This document shows positions 51,880 through 60,478 of a stretch of 64,000 nt of DNA, piece by piece. Under the pieces are notes generated by a model. The model was given only the letters and a program-made list of their open reading frames with translations, had not been told where the DNA came from and did no database searches. Origin of the DNA: Acidobacteriota bacterium (GTDB taxonomy: Bacteria > Acidobacteriota > Terriglobia > Bryobacterales > Bryobacteraceae); the NCBI GenBank assembly GCA_016213775.1, contig JACQZR010000088.1, forward strand, positions 1-64,000, in the 5' to 3' direction. Every line of letters begins with the position of its first letter. Position 1 is the stretch's first letter. Both the position numbers and the translations under genes were made by a program.

Positions 51880-52796
51880 ACGGCGTCCTCGTCACCGGGA
51901 ATATCGTCCTCGACATCCTCACCCGGCCCGTCGAGGACATCACCTGGGGCGGCACTCGTTGGGTCGATTCCATCACGCAATCTCTCGGCGGCAACGGTGC
52001 AAACACCTCCTCAGCTATCGCCATGCTTGGCGTCCCCGCACGCTTGATCGGCGCAGTCGGCAACGATCCCTTCGGCGATGCAGCCATCGCCCGCCTTCAC
52101 GAATGTGGTGTGGACACCTCACTCGTCGAGCGCCTCTCTTCCGGCACCGCCACCACCGTCGCCCTCGTCCGCTCCGATGGTGCCCGCGCCTTCCTCCATC
52201 GCCCCGGTGTCAGCCGCGACGTCTTCTCCGGCGATTTCCAACCCACCTCCGCCATGGCCGCCGACTGCACCCGCCTCCACATCGGCAATCCATTCGCGTT
52301 GAAGAACATCCGCGGCAAAGCGCCCTCTATCCTGCGTCAGGCCCGCGAGCTTGGCCTCGCCACGTCGCTCGACACCGCGTGGGACGCCCTCGACGAATGG
52401 ATGACCGTCCTCGGTCCCAGCCTGCCCCACACACAAATCCTTTTTTGCAACGAAGACGAAGCCCACAAACTCACCGGCTCCTCTGACCCCACAACGGTGG
52501 CCGCTCGCCTCCGCGATCGTGGTGCCTCCATCATCGTCCTCAAACTCGGACCCAACGGCTGCGCCATCTGCACCAGCGAGGGCGAACAGCATATCCCCGC
52601 GTTCCCCGTCCAAGCCATCGACACCACCGGTGCGGGCGACTGCTTCGCGGGAGCCTTCCTCGCCGCCCTCCAACGCAACTGCCCCCTCCCCCAGGCCGCC
52701 CGCATCGCCAACGCCGTCGGCGCTCTCAACGTCCAATCCATCGGCGGCACCAGCGGGCTCCGCTCCTGGGAAGCGACCCTCGCCTGGATCGGTTGA
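51876..52796 (+). CDS. PfkB-family carbohydrate kinase
   Basis: A 306-residue ribokinase-fold sugar kinase. The N-terminal sugar-binding signature is GGNGANTSSAIAMLG (about 38-52) and the C-terminal signature DTTGAGDCFAGAFLA has the catalytic Asp255. FCNEDEAHKLTG is the family's conserved NExE-like segment. The substrate is not predictable; members phosphorylate ribose, fructose, 2-keto-3-deoxygluconate or adenosine. Start overlaps the preceding gene (ATGA). It could be the missing kinase for the keto-deoxy-galactonate route, but that is a guess. Confidence 0.88.
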   Translation: MNGVLVTGNIVLDILTRPVEDITWGGTRWVDSITQSLGGNGANTSSAIAMLGVPARLIGAVGNDPFGDAAIARLHECGVDTSLVERLSSGTATTVALVRSDGARAFLHRPGVSRDVFSGDFQPTSAMAADCTRLHIGNPFALKNIRGKAPSILRQARELGLATSLDTAWDALDEWMTVLGPSLPHTQILFCNEDEAHKLTGSSDPTTVAARLRDRGASIIVLKLGPNGCAICTSEGEQHIPAFPVQAIDTTGAGDCFAGAFLAALQRNCPLPQAARIANAVGALNVQSIGGTSGLRSWEATLAWIG

Positions 52797-52885
52797 AAAA
52801 ACTTCGCGTCCTTGTCGATTTCTCCGTCGTCCAATTGAGGTATAGGTAGAGCCCGAAAGAAACTCACATAGAGGAAACGACACCA

Positions 52886-53146
52886 ATGCGATCCATGCTT
52901 ATCTTGAAAGCGAGCCCCGAAAGCGAAGCCGCCGTCATGCTCGCCGGCGAAGAACTCCAGGCAAGCTCCAAAGGCGCCAAAGTCAAATTCGGACCTACAC
53001 GGAAACCCACTGTCGTCGACGGCCCCTTCGCCGAAACCAAAGAGCTCATCGCCGGCTTACGGCTAGAGTCCGCTGACTTCGGCCCTGAAGTGGCTGCCCG
53101 GGAAGATGCCCTCCGCGCCGAGATCGAGAAAAGGAAAACTCGTTAA
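52886..53146 (+). CDS. YCII-related protein with two internal in-frame deletions
   Basis: An 86-residue product whose parts align with 140-residue YCII (DGPF) proteins: start MRSMLILKASPESEA, middle VMLAGEELQASSKGAKVKFG and VVDGPFAETKELIAG, end SADFGPEV...REDALRAEIEKR. Compared with the usual layout, some 20-25 residues are missing after the first block and some 30 after ELIAG, including the EALEW and EIRQVFE strands. Both losses keep the frame. The ferredoxin-like fold can hardly form, so the product is probably inactive, though it remains an open frame with a fair ribosome site. A DoxX-type gene follows three bases later. Confidence 0.7.
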   Translation: MRSMLILKASPESEAAVMLAGEELQASSKGAKVKFGPTRKPTVVDGPFAETKELIAGLRLESADFGPEVAAREDALRAEIEKRKTR

Positions 53147-53149
53147 CCC

Positions 53150-53524
53150 ATGTCAAAAGCGACCATCTGGACCGGACGCGTTCTCACCGCCCTCACCGGT
53201 CTCATGCTCCTCTTCGCCGGCATCAACGCCCTGTTTCTACAAACGCCCGAAATGAAAGTCGGCTTCGAGAAATTCGGTTATCCGCCGCAAAGCCTCGTGC
53301 CCATCGGCATCGCTGCATTCCTCGGCGGACTGCTCTACCTCATCCCGAGAACATCGATGCTCGGCGCAATCCTGCTCACCGCCTACCTCGGCGGCGCAAC
53401 CGCAACACACGTGCGCGCTTCCGACGGGCTCTTCCCTATCCCGATCACCGTCGGGTGTCTCATCTGGCTCGGTCTCTACCTGCGCGAGGAGCGCATCCGG
53501 GCCCTCGTGCCTCTCCGCAAATAA
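53150..53524 (+). CDS. DoxX-like small integral membrane protein
   Basis: A 124-residue protein with four predicted transmembrane helices (from about 9-29, 45-64, 70-86 and 96-112), including GLMLLFAGINALF and LIPRTSMLGAILLTAYLGGA. It matches the DoxX-like family often found beside YCII genes and extracytoplasmic sigma factors. Role uncertain; some DoxX proteins take part in oxidative stress defence. It follows the shortened YCII gene by three bases. Confidence 0.85.
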   Translation: MSKATIWTGRVLTALTGLMLLFAGINALFLQTPEMKVGFEKFGYPPQSLVPIGIAAFLGGLLYLIPRTSMLGAILLTAYLGGATATHVRASDGLFPIPITVGCLIWLGLYLREERIRALVPLRK

Positions 53525-53533
53525 CCGCTCCTT

Positions 53534-53590
53534 GCACGGCCCACCGTGGCGAGGTAAGCTGCGGCACCGCAGGACGCTCTACCATTTGAG
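53534..53590. other. Two hairpins and a tRNA-like 5' fragment between convergent genes
   Basis: CACGG CCCA CCGTG (53535-53548) and CTGCG GCAC CGCAG-type stem (53559-53572) may act as a two-way terminator for the DoxX-like and YoeB-like genes. On the minus strand, positions 53573-53589 read CTCAAATGGTAGAGC, a near-consensus tRNA D-arm, followed by a hairpin in the anticodon-arm position, but no T-arm or acceptor partner is present. Confidence 0.35.
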
Positions 53591-53797
53591 TCAATAGTGG
53601 AATCGGCAGGAGACTATTCGGATTCTGTCCGGCATGACTTCATAAACAATCCGGTGTTCCTGGTTCAGCCTTCTCGACCAGCAGCCGGTCAATTCGTGCT
53701 TCAAAGGCTCAGGCTTGCCGATTCCCTGGAATGGATCCCGCTGAATCTCCCGAATGATCCGAATCGCTATTAGCGCGAATCCCCTCTTTCCGAGCAA
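53591..53797 (-). pseudogene. YoeB-family toxin lacking its N-terminus
   Basis: The frame retains the YoeB C-terminal two thirds: IIREIQRDPFQGIGKPEPLK, then WSRRLNQEHRIVYEV and the end CRFHY. The catalytic Glu, Arg and terminal His-Tyr pair are there, but the first 30 residues (the family start with the Trp-rich helix) are missing and replaced by antitoxin codons in another frame. No proper start or ribosome site is seen. It is therefore a deletion remnant of a YefM-YoeB module. Confidence 0.75.
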
Positions 53798-53951
53798 GCG
53801 CGGACAACAACCGCTCTTTCATGGCCGGTGACTTCAGCAAATGCGCCGTCTCTCTTTCGGAAGAGATCTCGCGCCACAACTCGATAGGGACAATCACAGC
53901 AGTCGGCTCTCCTGCTTCATTGGATACAATTTGGATCTCCGGCTCCGCCAT
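53709..53951 (-). pseudogene. Phd/YefM-type antitoxin, C-terminus replaced after a deletion
   Basis: The N-terminal 55 residues are normal for an antitoxin of the Phd/YefM group (IQIVSNEAGEPTAVIVPIEL, WREISSERETAHLLKSPAMK). After ARKEGI the frame enters sequence that codes in another frame for the YoeB-like toxin (ANSDSDHSGDS), so the toxin-binding tail is lost. One deletion removed the antitoxin 3' end and the toxin 5' end together. Confidence 0.72.
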
Positions 53952-54070
53952 GGTCCTAGTCTAGCGCAAGCGCATCAGCCTGACTTGAGGCTCACGAATT
54001 TTGATCCCGCCCCTGCAAACACGCTATACTAAGTTCTTTGTGCCTGCCTTACCGGGCCAGGGAGAGTTGT

Positions 54071-54589
54071 GTGTTCTTTTCTGTCAGAGACCTGGAATTA
54101 CGGAAAGTCGAGTTCGATACGAGTTTTCCGCCCGGTAAGATTGATTTCCTTGATCCGAACCTGCACCAGCAGGGGGACTTGAGGACGCGGGGCAGCGTGG
54201 AGTTGTTGAGCCATACGCTGGGCGAACTCCGGGTGAAGGGTCATTTGGCCGTCTCCATGACTGCGCCGTGTGACCGTTGTCTGGAAGCGGCGGTGTCCCA
54301 CATCGACTCCGATTTCGACTTGTTCTACGAGCCTGCGTCGATCGCGGTGGAACAGGAAGAAGTCGAGCTCGGTGAAGGGGAGACCGAAATCGGCTACTAC
54401 GAGGGCGACGGAATCGAACTCGGAGAAGTGCTCCGTGAGTTTGTCATTCTCGCCATGCCGATGCAGAAGCTGTGCCAGGCGGAATGCAAAGGGATTTGTC
54501 CGGTTTGCGGACAGAATAGAAATTTGACTGCCTGCCACTGCGAGGTGAAGCCCGCGGACGACCGGTGGGCCGTGTTGAAGAATTTGTAG
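54071..54589 (+). CDS. yceD: YceD (DUF177) family protein
   Basis: A 172-residue protein of the DUF177 family, implicated in 23S rRNA/large-subunit biogenesis and nearly always placed before rpmF. GTG at 54071 is chosen: AGGGAGAG lies seven bases upstream and the family starts near VRDLELRK. Conserved Cys pairs are visible (APCDRCLEA; CQAECKGICPVCGQNRN), suggesting a zinc site. It precedes rpmF by 13 bases, with plsX after that. Confidence 0.88.
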   Translation: MFFSVRDLELRKVEFDTSFPPGKIDFLDPNLHQQGDLRTRGSVELLSHTLGELRVKGHLAVSMTAPCDRCLEAAVSHIDSDFDLFYEPASIAVEQEEVELGEGETEIGYYEGDGIELGEVLREFVILAMPMQKLCQAECKGICPVCGQNRNLTACHCEVKPADDRWAVLKNL

Positions 54590-54602
54590 CAAGGAATCGA
54601 AA

Positions 54603-54785
54603 ATGCCGAATCCAAAACGACGTCACTCCAAGCGCCGCACCAGCCAGCGCCGCGCCCACGATCACATTGCCGCTCCCGCGATGGCCGAATGCCCCAAGTG
54701 CGGTGAGAAGAAAGCGCCGCACCGTGTTTGCCCGCACTGCGGCGTCTACAAGGGCCGCGAAGTCATCGAGGTCGCCGAACAGTAA
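54603..54785 (+). CDS. rpmF: 50S ribosomal protein L32
   Basis: A 60-residue basic ribosomal protein, full length for the family: MPNPKRRHSKRRTSQRRAH and a zinc ribbon CPKCGEKKAPHRVCPHCG with all four Cys. It sits between yceD and plsX, the widespread yceD-rpmF-plsX arrangement that links ribosome and phospholipid synthesis. Confidence 0.97.
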   Translation: MPNPKRRHSKRRTSQRRAHDHIAAPAMAECPKCGEKKAPHRVCPHCGVYKGREVIEVAEQ

Positions 54786-54831
54786 GCTTGCCCGGCGTGC
54801 TCACGACACGCCCTAAGGACCCCCATTCCAT

Positions 54832-55863
54832 ATGGTCACCATTGCGGTAGACGCCATGGGCGGAGATCATGCGCCCAAGGCGGAAGTCGAAGGGGCAATA
54901 CGCGCGGTTAAGAGCCTCCCGGTCGAAGTGGTTCTGGTCGGCAAAGAGGACGTCATCCGCCAGGAGTTGGACGCCCACGATTCCGATTGGAAAGCGCTGC
55001 CAGTGCGCATTCAACATGCCAGCGAAGTTATCACGATGGATGACAGCGCTGCCAAGGCAATGCGGACGAAGAAGGATAGCTCGATTCGCGTAGCCTCGCG
55101 AATGGTCCGCGATGGCCATGCGCAAGGCGTGGTATCGGCCGGCAACACCGGCGCTGCGATGGCGACCGCCAAACTGGTGCAGGGGATGCTGCCTGGCGTG
55201 GAACGTCCGGCTCTCGCTTCCATCTTCCCGACGCTCAAGGGAGCACCTGCCGTCATGGTGGATGTCGGAGCCAATGTCGATTCGACACCTCGCATGCTGG
55301 CGCAGTTCGCAATCATGGGCGAGATTTACTACCGCGTGATTTTCCGGACCGCGCGGCCCAAGGTCGGAATCCTCTCCATCGGCGAAGAGGAGCATAAGGG
55401 CAACGACCTGACACGCACGGCAACGCACCTGCTGAAGGGGCTGCCGTTGAACTTCATCGGCAATGTGGAAGGCCGCGACCTTTTCACGGGGAACGTGGAT
55501 GTCATCGTCTGCGATGGCTTCATCGGCAACGTTGCGTTGAAGGTGAGTGAAGGCCTGGTGGATGTGATCAAGCATATGCTGCAGGAGTCGCTGCGCTCCA
55601 CCATCACTCGTCAGATTGGGTATGTGCTGTCGCGAGCGGCGTACGCCGATTTCAAGAAGCGCCTGGATTATTCGGAATACGGCGGCGTGCCACTGCTCGG
55701 AGTGAAGGGCGTCTGCATCATTTCGCACGGACGGTCGAATGCGAACGCCATCAAGAATGCGATTCGCGTGGCCGCGGAATTTACGAGTTCCGGCATCAAC
55801 GCGCGCATCGAGGAAGAGCTTCGGCATTCTTCTTTTGGCGGTGCCGCCGCTGCCGGGGAATAG
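54832..55863 (+). CDS. plsX: Phosphate acyltransferase PlsX
   Basis: A 343-residue enzyme that makes acyl-phosphate from acyl-ACP for phosphatidic acid synthesis. Diagnostic segments: [19 protein letters not shown] at the N-terminus, [13 protein letters not shown], and [15 protein letters not shown]; normal length. Peripheral membrane enzyme. It follows rpmF by 46 bases, with the usual gene order; fabH, often next, is absent here and DsbD follows instead. Confidence 0.96.
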   Translation: MVTIAVDAMGGDHAPKAEVEGAIRAVKSLPVEVVLVGKEDVIRQELDAHDSDWKALPVRIQHASEVITMDDSAAKAMRTKKDSSIRVASRMVRDGHAQGVVSAGNTGAAMATAKLVQGMLPGVERPALASIFPTLKGAPAVMVDVGANVDSTPRMLAQFAIMGEIYYRVIFRTARPKVGILSIGEEEHKGNDLTRTATHLLKGLPLNFIGNVEGRDLFTGNVDVIVCDGFIGNVALKVSEGLVDVIKHMLQESLRSTITRQIGYVLSRAAYADFKKRLDYSEYGGVPLLGVKGVCIISHGRSNANAIKNAIRVAAEFTSSGINARIEEELRHSSFGGAAAAGE

Positions 55864-55911
55864 CCGCGCCCGCTCAAGTCATACAATGAAGGGAGGCTCC
55901 CCCTTTCGTCT

Positions 55912-57858
55912 ATGAAATTACGTTTGCTCTCACGATCGCTTCCGGCACTACTCCTCTGCCTCCCTCTGTCCGCTCAAACAAAACGCATCAGTCCCGTTTC
56001 GTGGACGTTGGAGATGTTGCAGGCCGACGCGCGTCCCGGCGGGGTCGCGGTGGGCAAGCTCACTGCGACCATTCAGGAACCGTGGCACCTGTATTCGCCC
56101 ACTACGCCGCCCGGGGGGCCGATCATTACTTCGATGGGGGTGGCCGACAATCCGGCTATCGCCAAGGTGGAAGTGCTGCGTCCGCAGCCGGTGCGGAAAC
56201 TGGATCCCAACTTCGGCATCGACACCGAGACCTACGATAAGCAGGCGGTGTTCTATCTGAGGCTGACGCTGGCGCCGGGGGCTGCCGAGTCGCCGGTGGA
56301 AGTGACGGCTAACGTGCGCTATCAGGCATGCACGGATACGCAGTGTCTGCCTCCGGTGCGGAAGTCGGCTGCGGCGACTCTGCAGGTGAAGGCCTCGGCG
56401 AGCGAGCTGAAGTGGGAGATGCCCGCTGGCTACGCGGTGGTGCCGGAATCGAAGGTCCCGGAATCGAAGGGGAAGCCCGCCGCAACGCCTGCTGCCGGGA
56501 AGGCGTCGCCACCGTCCGCCCCCGCCAAGCCGCAAGGCGCGGGCGAACTCATCCAGTTCGCCATTGTCGCCTTTGGGCTGGGGCTGGCCTCCATCTTTAC
56601 ACCGTGCGTGTTTCCGATGATCCCGTTCACCGTGACCTATTTTCTCAATCAGAAGTCGGGCGGACGTGCGGACAGTATTATTCAGGCCGCGGTGTTCTCC
56701 GGCGGCATTGTATTGTTGTTCACTTCGTTGGGCCTGCTGGCGACAGCGATCATGGGGCCGTTCGGAGTGGTGCAACTGGGGGCGAACTTGTGGGTGAACC
56801 TGTTCATCTTTGCAGTGTTCACCGCTTTTTCCTTCAGCCTGCTGGGCGCATTTGAGATCACGCTGCCATCGGGGCTGCTGACGAAGATGAACAGCATGTC
56901 GGAACGCGGCGGATACCTTGGGTCGCTGCTGATGGGACTGACGTTTTCGTTGACCTCCTTTGCCTGCGTGGGTCCGTTTGTGGGGAGCCTGCTGGCCGCG
57001 TCCGTACAGGGCGACAAGCTACAGCCCACCATCGGCATGCTGGGATTCTCTTCGGGGTTGGCCTCTCCATTCTTTCTGCTGGCACTCTTTCCTTCCACCA
57101 TGTCGCGGATGCCGCGCAGCGGAGGCTGGCTGCCCCGCGTCAAAACTGTATTTGGGTTCATCCTGCTGGCTATCTCGCTGAAGTATCTGAGTAACATCGA
57201 CCAGGTATTACAGTGGGGGTTCCTGACACGCGAGCGTTTTCTGGCGGCTTGGGTAGTGCTTTTCGCGTTACCGGGGCTGTATCTGTTCGGCTTCATCCGG
57301 ATGGAGGGAATAAAACCGGATCAGCAACTGGGTGTATCCCGTGCGCTAATCGCAGCATTATTCCTGATCTTTGCCATCAGCCTATTGCCCGGAATGTTCG
57401 GCGGCAAGCTCGGTGAACTGGACGCGTATGTGCCGCTGGCCCAGGAAGGCTCGTATTCCAACAGCGCCACTGGAGAGAGGCTGACATGGATGAAGGATCA
57501 GTATCCGGAGGCTCTAGCCAAGGCCAAGCAGGAGAACAAGCTGCTGTTTGTGAACTTCACCGGGCACACCTGCACCAACTGTAAGTGGATGAAATCGAAC
57601 ATGTTTCCGAAGCCGGAAGTGATGGCGGAGCTGAAGAAGTTCGTGCTTGTGGAACTGTACAACGACGGTGCCGACGCGACCGCGGAGAAGATACAGGACC
57701 TGCAGCAGAGCAAGTTCAACACGATCGCGGTGCCGTTCTACGCTCTGATGGATGGAGACGAGAAAGTGATTGCGACGTTTCCGCGGCTCACCCGCGACGC
57801 CAAGGAGTTCGTGTCGTTTCTGCAAACCGGGCAAGGGGAAAAGGCACCCTCCTTATAA
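55912..57858 (+). CDS. dsbD: Thiol:disulfide interchange protein DsbD
   Basis: A 648-residue protein moving electrons from cytosolic thioredoxin to the periplasm. Signal peptide (1-23), N-terminal DsbD-alpha domain (30-170, with the Cys pair in YQACTDTQCLPP), a Pro/Ala linker, eight transmembrane helices (about 215-515, with Cys in FTPCVFPMIPF and FACVGPF) and a C-terminal thioredoxin-like domain with CTNC in TGHTCTNCKWMKSN. All three redox Cys pairs are present. No cytochrome c maturation genes are adjacent. Confidence 0.93.
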   Translation: MKLRLLSRSLPALLLCLPLSAQTKRISPVSWTLEMLQADARPGGVAVGKLTATIQEPWHLYSPTTPPGGPIITSMGVADNPAIAKVEVLRPQPVRKLDPNFGIDTETYDKQAVFYLRLTLAPGAAESPVEVTANVRYQACTDTQCLPPVRKSAAATLQVKASASELKWEMPAGYAVVPESKVPESKGKPAATPAAGKASPPSAPAKPQGAGELIQFAIVAFGLGLASIFTPCVFPMIPFTVTYFLNQKSGGRADSIIQAAVFSGGIVLLFTSLGLLATAIMGPFGVVQLGANLWVNLFIFAVFTAFSFSLLGAFEITLPSGLLTKMNSMSERGGYLGSLLMGLTFSLTSFACVGPFVGSLLAASVQGDKLQPTIGMLGFSSGLASPFFLLALFPSTMSRMPRSGGWLPRVKTVFGFILLAISLKYLSNIDQVLQWGFLTRERFLAAWVVLFALPGLYLFGFIRMEGIKPDQQLGVSRALIAALFLIFAISLLPGMFGGKLGELDAYVPLAQEGSYSNSATGERLTWMKDQYPEALAKAKQENKLLFVNFTGHTCTNCKWMKSNMFPKPEVMAELKKFVLVELYNDGADATAEKIQDLQQSKFNTIAVPFYALMDGDEKVIATFPRLTRDAKEFVSFLQTGQGEKAPSL

Positions 57859-58033
57859 CCCGTCCGGCACTATCCCACCGTTTCGTTTTCGTTCTACTCC
57901 TTACTTTCCACTACATTTTTCAGTACTAAAACGTGATGTGCCTGCTACTGTTCCGCTGACACAATAAGTGTGTCGGAAGCGTAGTTATTCAAGACCGCTC
58001 CGGCGACCAACAGAACAGCACGAGGTATACAGC

Positions 58034-58684
58034 GTGACTAAGCATCTGCGCATCATGTTTCTGGGCATTGCGGCGGCGACGGCGGCTATCGCGAGCCCGA
58101 TCAACTTCTTCTCACAAGGAACGGCAACGGATCCCAACGAATCGAACACAATGGGGAACACCGTGATCGTCATGAAGGACCCAGGCTGGGCCGCGGCACT
58201 GGCCGGATCGGAATGGGTGAGCTATGGACAGACGGGCAACCAGTACATGCCCGGGTATTTCATGCCTGCCAACGGAACGGTGGTGTCTTTCTTTGAACTA
58301 CTGACGCTGCCTTGGATTCCGTCCGCTGCGATGGTGACATACATGGCGGATGATTCGGCGGCCCTCTACATCAACGGAGTGCTGGTGCAACCGGAGGCTC
58401 CAGTGGACAACAACAGCTACCGGATCTGCTCCGACTATACCCCTGGATGCCGGACTTCCACATCGGTGACGTTGAACATCGCACCGTTCCTGCAGGCCGG
58501 CGACAACACACTGCGCTTCGATGTGGCGCAGCGCGGCAGCTACAGCTATGGCTTGAACTACGCGGGTTTTGCCGACGGTAATGTATTGCCGCCACCGCCG
58601 GATGTGACGACGCCGGAGCCCACGACTCTGGTTTTCACCGGTTGCGTGCTCATTGGATTAGGTCTTTTGCGGAGAAAACGGTAG
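58034..58684 (+). CDS. PEP-CTERM sorted secreted protein
   Basis: A 216-residue exported protein. GTG at 58034 has GAGGT seven bases upstream and yields a signal peptide (LRIMFLGIAAATAAIAS). The C-terminus is a PEP-CTERM sorting tag: TPEPTT, a hydrophobic helix (LVFTGCVLIGLGLL) and RRKR. The body looks like a beta-sandwich with ALYINGVLV and DNTLRFDVAQRGS, similar to lectin-like domains. Members are processed by exosortase and linked to extracellular polysaccharide. No exosortase gene is in the window. Confidence 0.85.
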   Translation: MTKHLRIMFLGIAAATAAIASPINFFSQGTATDPNESNTMGNTVIVMKDPGWAAALAGSEWVSYGQTGNQYMPGYFMPANGTVVSFFELLTLPWIPSAAMVTYMADDSAALYINGVLVQPEAPVDNNSYRICSDYTPGCRTSTSVTLNIAPFLQAGDNTLRFDVAQRGSYSYGLNYAGFADGNVLPPPPDVTTPEPTTLVFTGCVLIGLGLLRRKR

Positions 58685-58713
58685 CTCTTGTTTTTCGCGG
58701 CGCATTGACCGCG

Positions 58714-58753
58714 ACTTCCGGCGCATCTGCCCAGGGGGCGCCGGAAGTTTTTT
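58714..58753 (+). terminator. Intrinsic terminator after the PEP-CTERM gene
   Basis: ACTTCCGGCGC (58714-58724) and GCGCCGGAAGT (58738-58748) form an eleven-base perfect stem with a 13-base loop, followed by TTTTT. It ends the PEP-CTERM transcript 30 bases past the stop codon. Confidence 0.88.
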
Positions 58754-58802
58754 CACTGGGCGCTATTTGAATTCCCTGCCCCTGCCCGTATACGATCGGT
58801 TC

Positions 58803-59780
58803 ATGGTTCGTTCACTGGCCTGCTTTTGTACCCTCACTCTGGCACTCTCCGCCGCTCCTCCGGTTCCCCTGATTTTCGATACCGACATGGGCAACGACAT
58901 CGACGATGCGCTTGCCCTGGCTGTGATTCACGCCCTGGAATCGCGCGGGGAAGCGAAACTGCTCGCCGTCACGATTACGAAGGATAACCGCTGGTCGGGG
59001 CCGTTTGTCGATCTGGTAAACCACTTCTACGGCCGCGGCAACATCCCCATCGGCATGGTGAAGAACGGCAAGACGCCGCAGGACGCGCCTTATACAAAGG
59101 TGCCGAGCGAACGGAAGGCAGCGGATGGGAAGCTGTTGTATCCGCGGCGAATGATGGATGGCGCCGAAGCACCCGAGGCTGCCGCTTTGATTCAACAGAT
59201 CCTCGCCAACCAGGCGGACCGCAGCGTGGCCGTGGTGCAGGTCGGGTTCTCGACAAACCTCGAACGGCTGCTCGACCGTCCCGGAGCGCGCGAGCTCATC
59301 CGGCGCAAGGTGAAAGTGCTCAGCATCATGGCGGGCGAGTTTCCCAGCGGCAAGCCGGAATACAACGTCCGCATCGACATCCCGGCGGCGAAGAAGCTCT
59401 ACTCCCAGTGGCCGACTGAGTTTGTGTTTTCGGGCTTTGAGATCGGGCTGAACATTCTCTATCCGGCCCGGAGCATTCAAGAGGATTACGGATACGTGAC
59501 CAATCATCCCATCGCGGATGCGTATCGCAATTACATGAAGATGCCGTATGACCGGCCGACTTGGGATCTCACTTCGGTGCTCTACGCCGTACGTCCCGAG
59601 CGCGGCTATTTTTCGATGTCGGCGCGCGGCACGGTGGAGTTGGACGAAGAGGGCCGCACGACGCTGATTCCGAGCGCGGTGGGCAAGCATCGGTATCTGT
59701 TGACGAGCGATGTACAGCGAGCGAAGGTGCTGGAAGCGCTGATCCAATTGGCCAGCCAGCCGCCCGGAGGGAAGCAATGA
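58803..59780 (+). CDS. Nucleoside hydrolase-like protein, exported
   Basis: A 325-residue member of the inosine/uridine-preferring nucleoside hydrolase family, with the metal-binding N-terminal Asp cluster in IFDTDMGNDIDDALALAV (normally DTDPGxDDxxA). A signal peptide (residues 1-18, ending LSAA) is obtained from the ATG at 58803, so it acts outside the cytoplasm, perhaps in nucleoside salvage. The insertion of Asn between Gly and Asp (GNDIDD) is seen in exported homologues. The following methyltransferase start overlaps its stop. Confidence 0.85.
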   Translation: MVRSLACFCTLTLALSAAPPVPLIFDTDMGNDIDDALALAVIHALESRGEAKLLAVTITKDNRWSGPFVDLVNHFYGRGNIPIGMVKNGKTPQDAPYTKVPSERKAADGKLLYPRRMMDGAEAPEAAALIQQILANQADRSVAVVQVGFSTNLERLLDRPGARELIRRKVKVLSIMAGEFPSGKPEYNVRIDIPAAKKLYSQWPTEFVFSGFEIGLNILYPARSIQEDYGYVTNHPIADAYRNYMKMPYDRPTWDLTSVLYAVRPERGYFSMSARGTVELDEEGRTTLIPSAVGKHRYLLTSDVQRAKVLEALIQLASQPPGGKQ

Positions 59781-60478
59781 CGGACGCGCGCATCTGGCAA
59801 TCGGCAGAGGTGTCGCGAGGGTTTCTGGAAGGCACGCGGGCGGCGATTCCGCTGGCCCAGCAGCAGATCGACGTGATGCTGCGGCTGCTGCGCGCGGGGA
59901 GGCCGGTAGAGCGTTTTCTGGATTTGGGATGTGGTGATGGCGTGCTGGCGGCTGCCGTGCTGTCACAGTATCCGCAGGCGCAGGCGGTGTGTCTCGATTT
60001 CTCACCGGAAATGGTGGCTGCCGCGCGGCGGCGGTTGCCTCAGGCGGAAGTGCAGAGCGTCGATTACGGCCCGACTAGTTGGACGCAAGCGGTCGCGCCT
60101 CATGCGCCGTTCGACGCCATCGTCTCCGGCTTCTCGATTCATCATCAGCCGGATGAGCGCAAGCGATCGTTGTATGGCGAATTGCTCGAACTGCTTGCGC
60201 CCGGCGGTTGGCTTCTTAATCTCGAGCATGTGTCTTCCGCGTCGGCCCACGTGGAGGCCCTTCACGACGAACTCTTCATCGACTGTCTGCACGCGGCGCG
60301 GCCATCGGAAGCACGAGACGCCATTGCCACGGCGTATCACAACCGTGCGGACAAGGCGGCGAATATCCTCGCGCCGCTGGAGACGCAGTTGGCGTGGCTG
60401 CGCGAGCTGGGCTTCGCCGATGTCGACTGCTACTTCAAGATCTTCGAGCTGGCGTTATTCGGAGGACGCAAGAGATGA
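59777..60478 (+). CDS. Class I SAM-dependent methyltransferase
   Basis: A 233-residue methyltransferase: motif I FLDLGCGDGVLAAAVL, acidic motif II residue in VCLDFSPEMVAAA, and FDAIVSGFSIHHQPDERK as motif IV. ATG at 59777 overlaps the nucleoside hydrolase stop (ATGA), and its own stop overlaps the start of the reductase gene in the same manner, so three genes form a translationally coupled operon. Substrate unknown. Confidence 0.88.
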   Translation: MTDARIWQSAEVSRGFLEGTRAAIPLAQQQIDVMLRLLRAGRPVERFLDLGCGDGVLAAAVLSQYPQAQAVCLDFSPEMVAAARRRLPQAEVQSVDYGPTSWTQAVAPHAPFDAIVSGFSIHHQPDERKRSLYGELLELLAPGGWLLNLEHVSSASAHVEALHDELFIDCLHAARPSEARDAIATAYHNRADKAANILAPLETQLAWLRELGFADVDCYFKIFELALFGGRKR

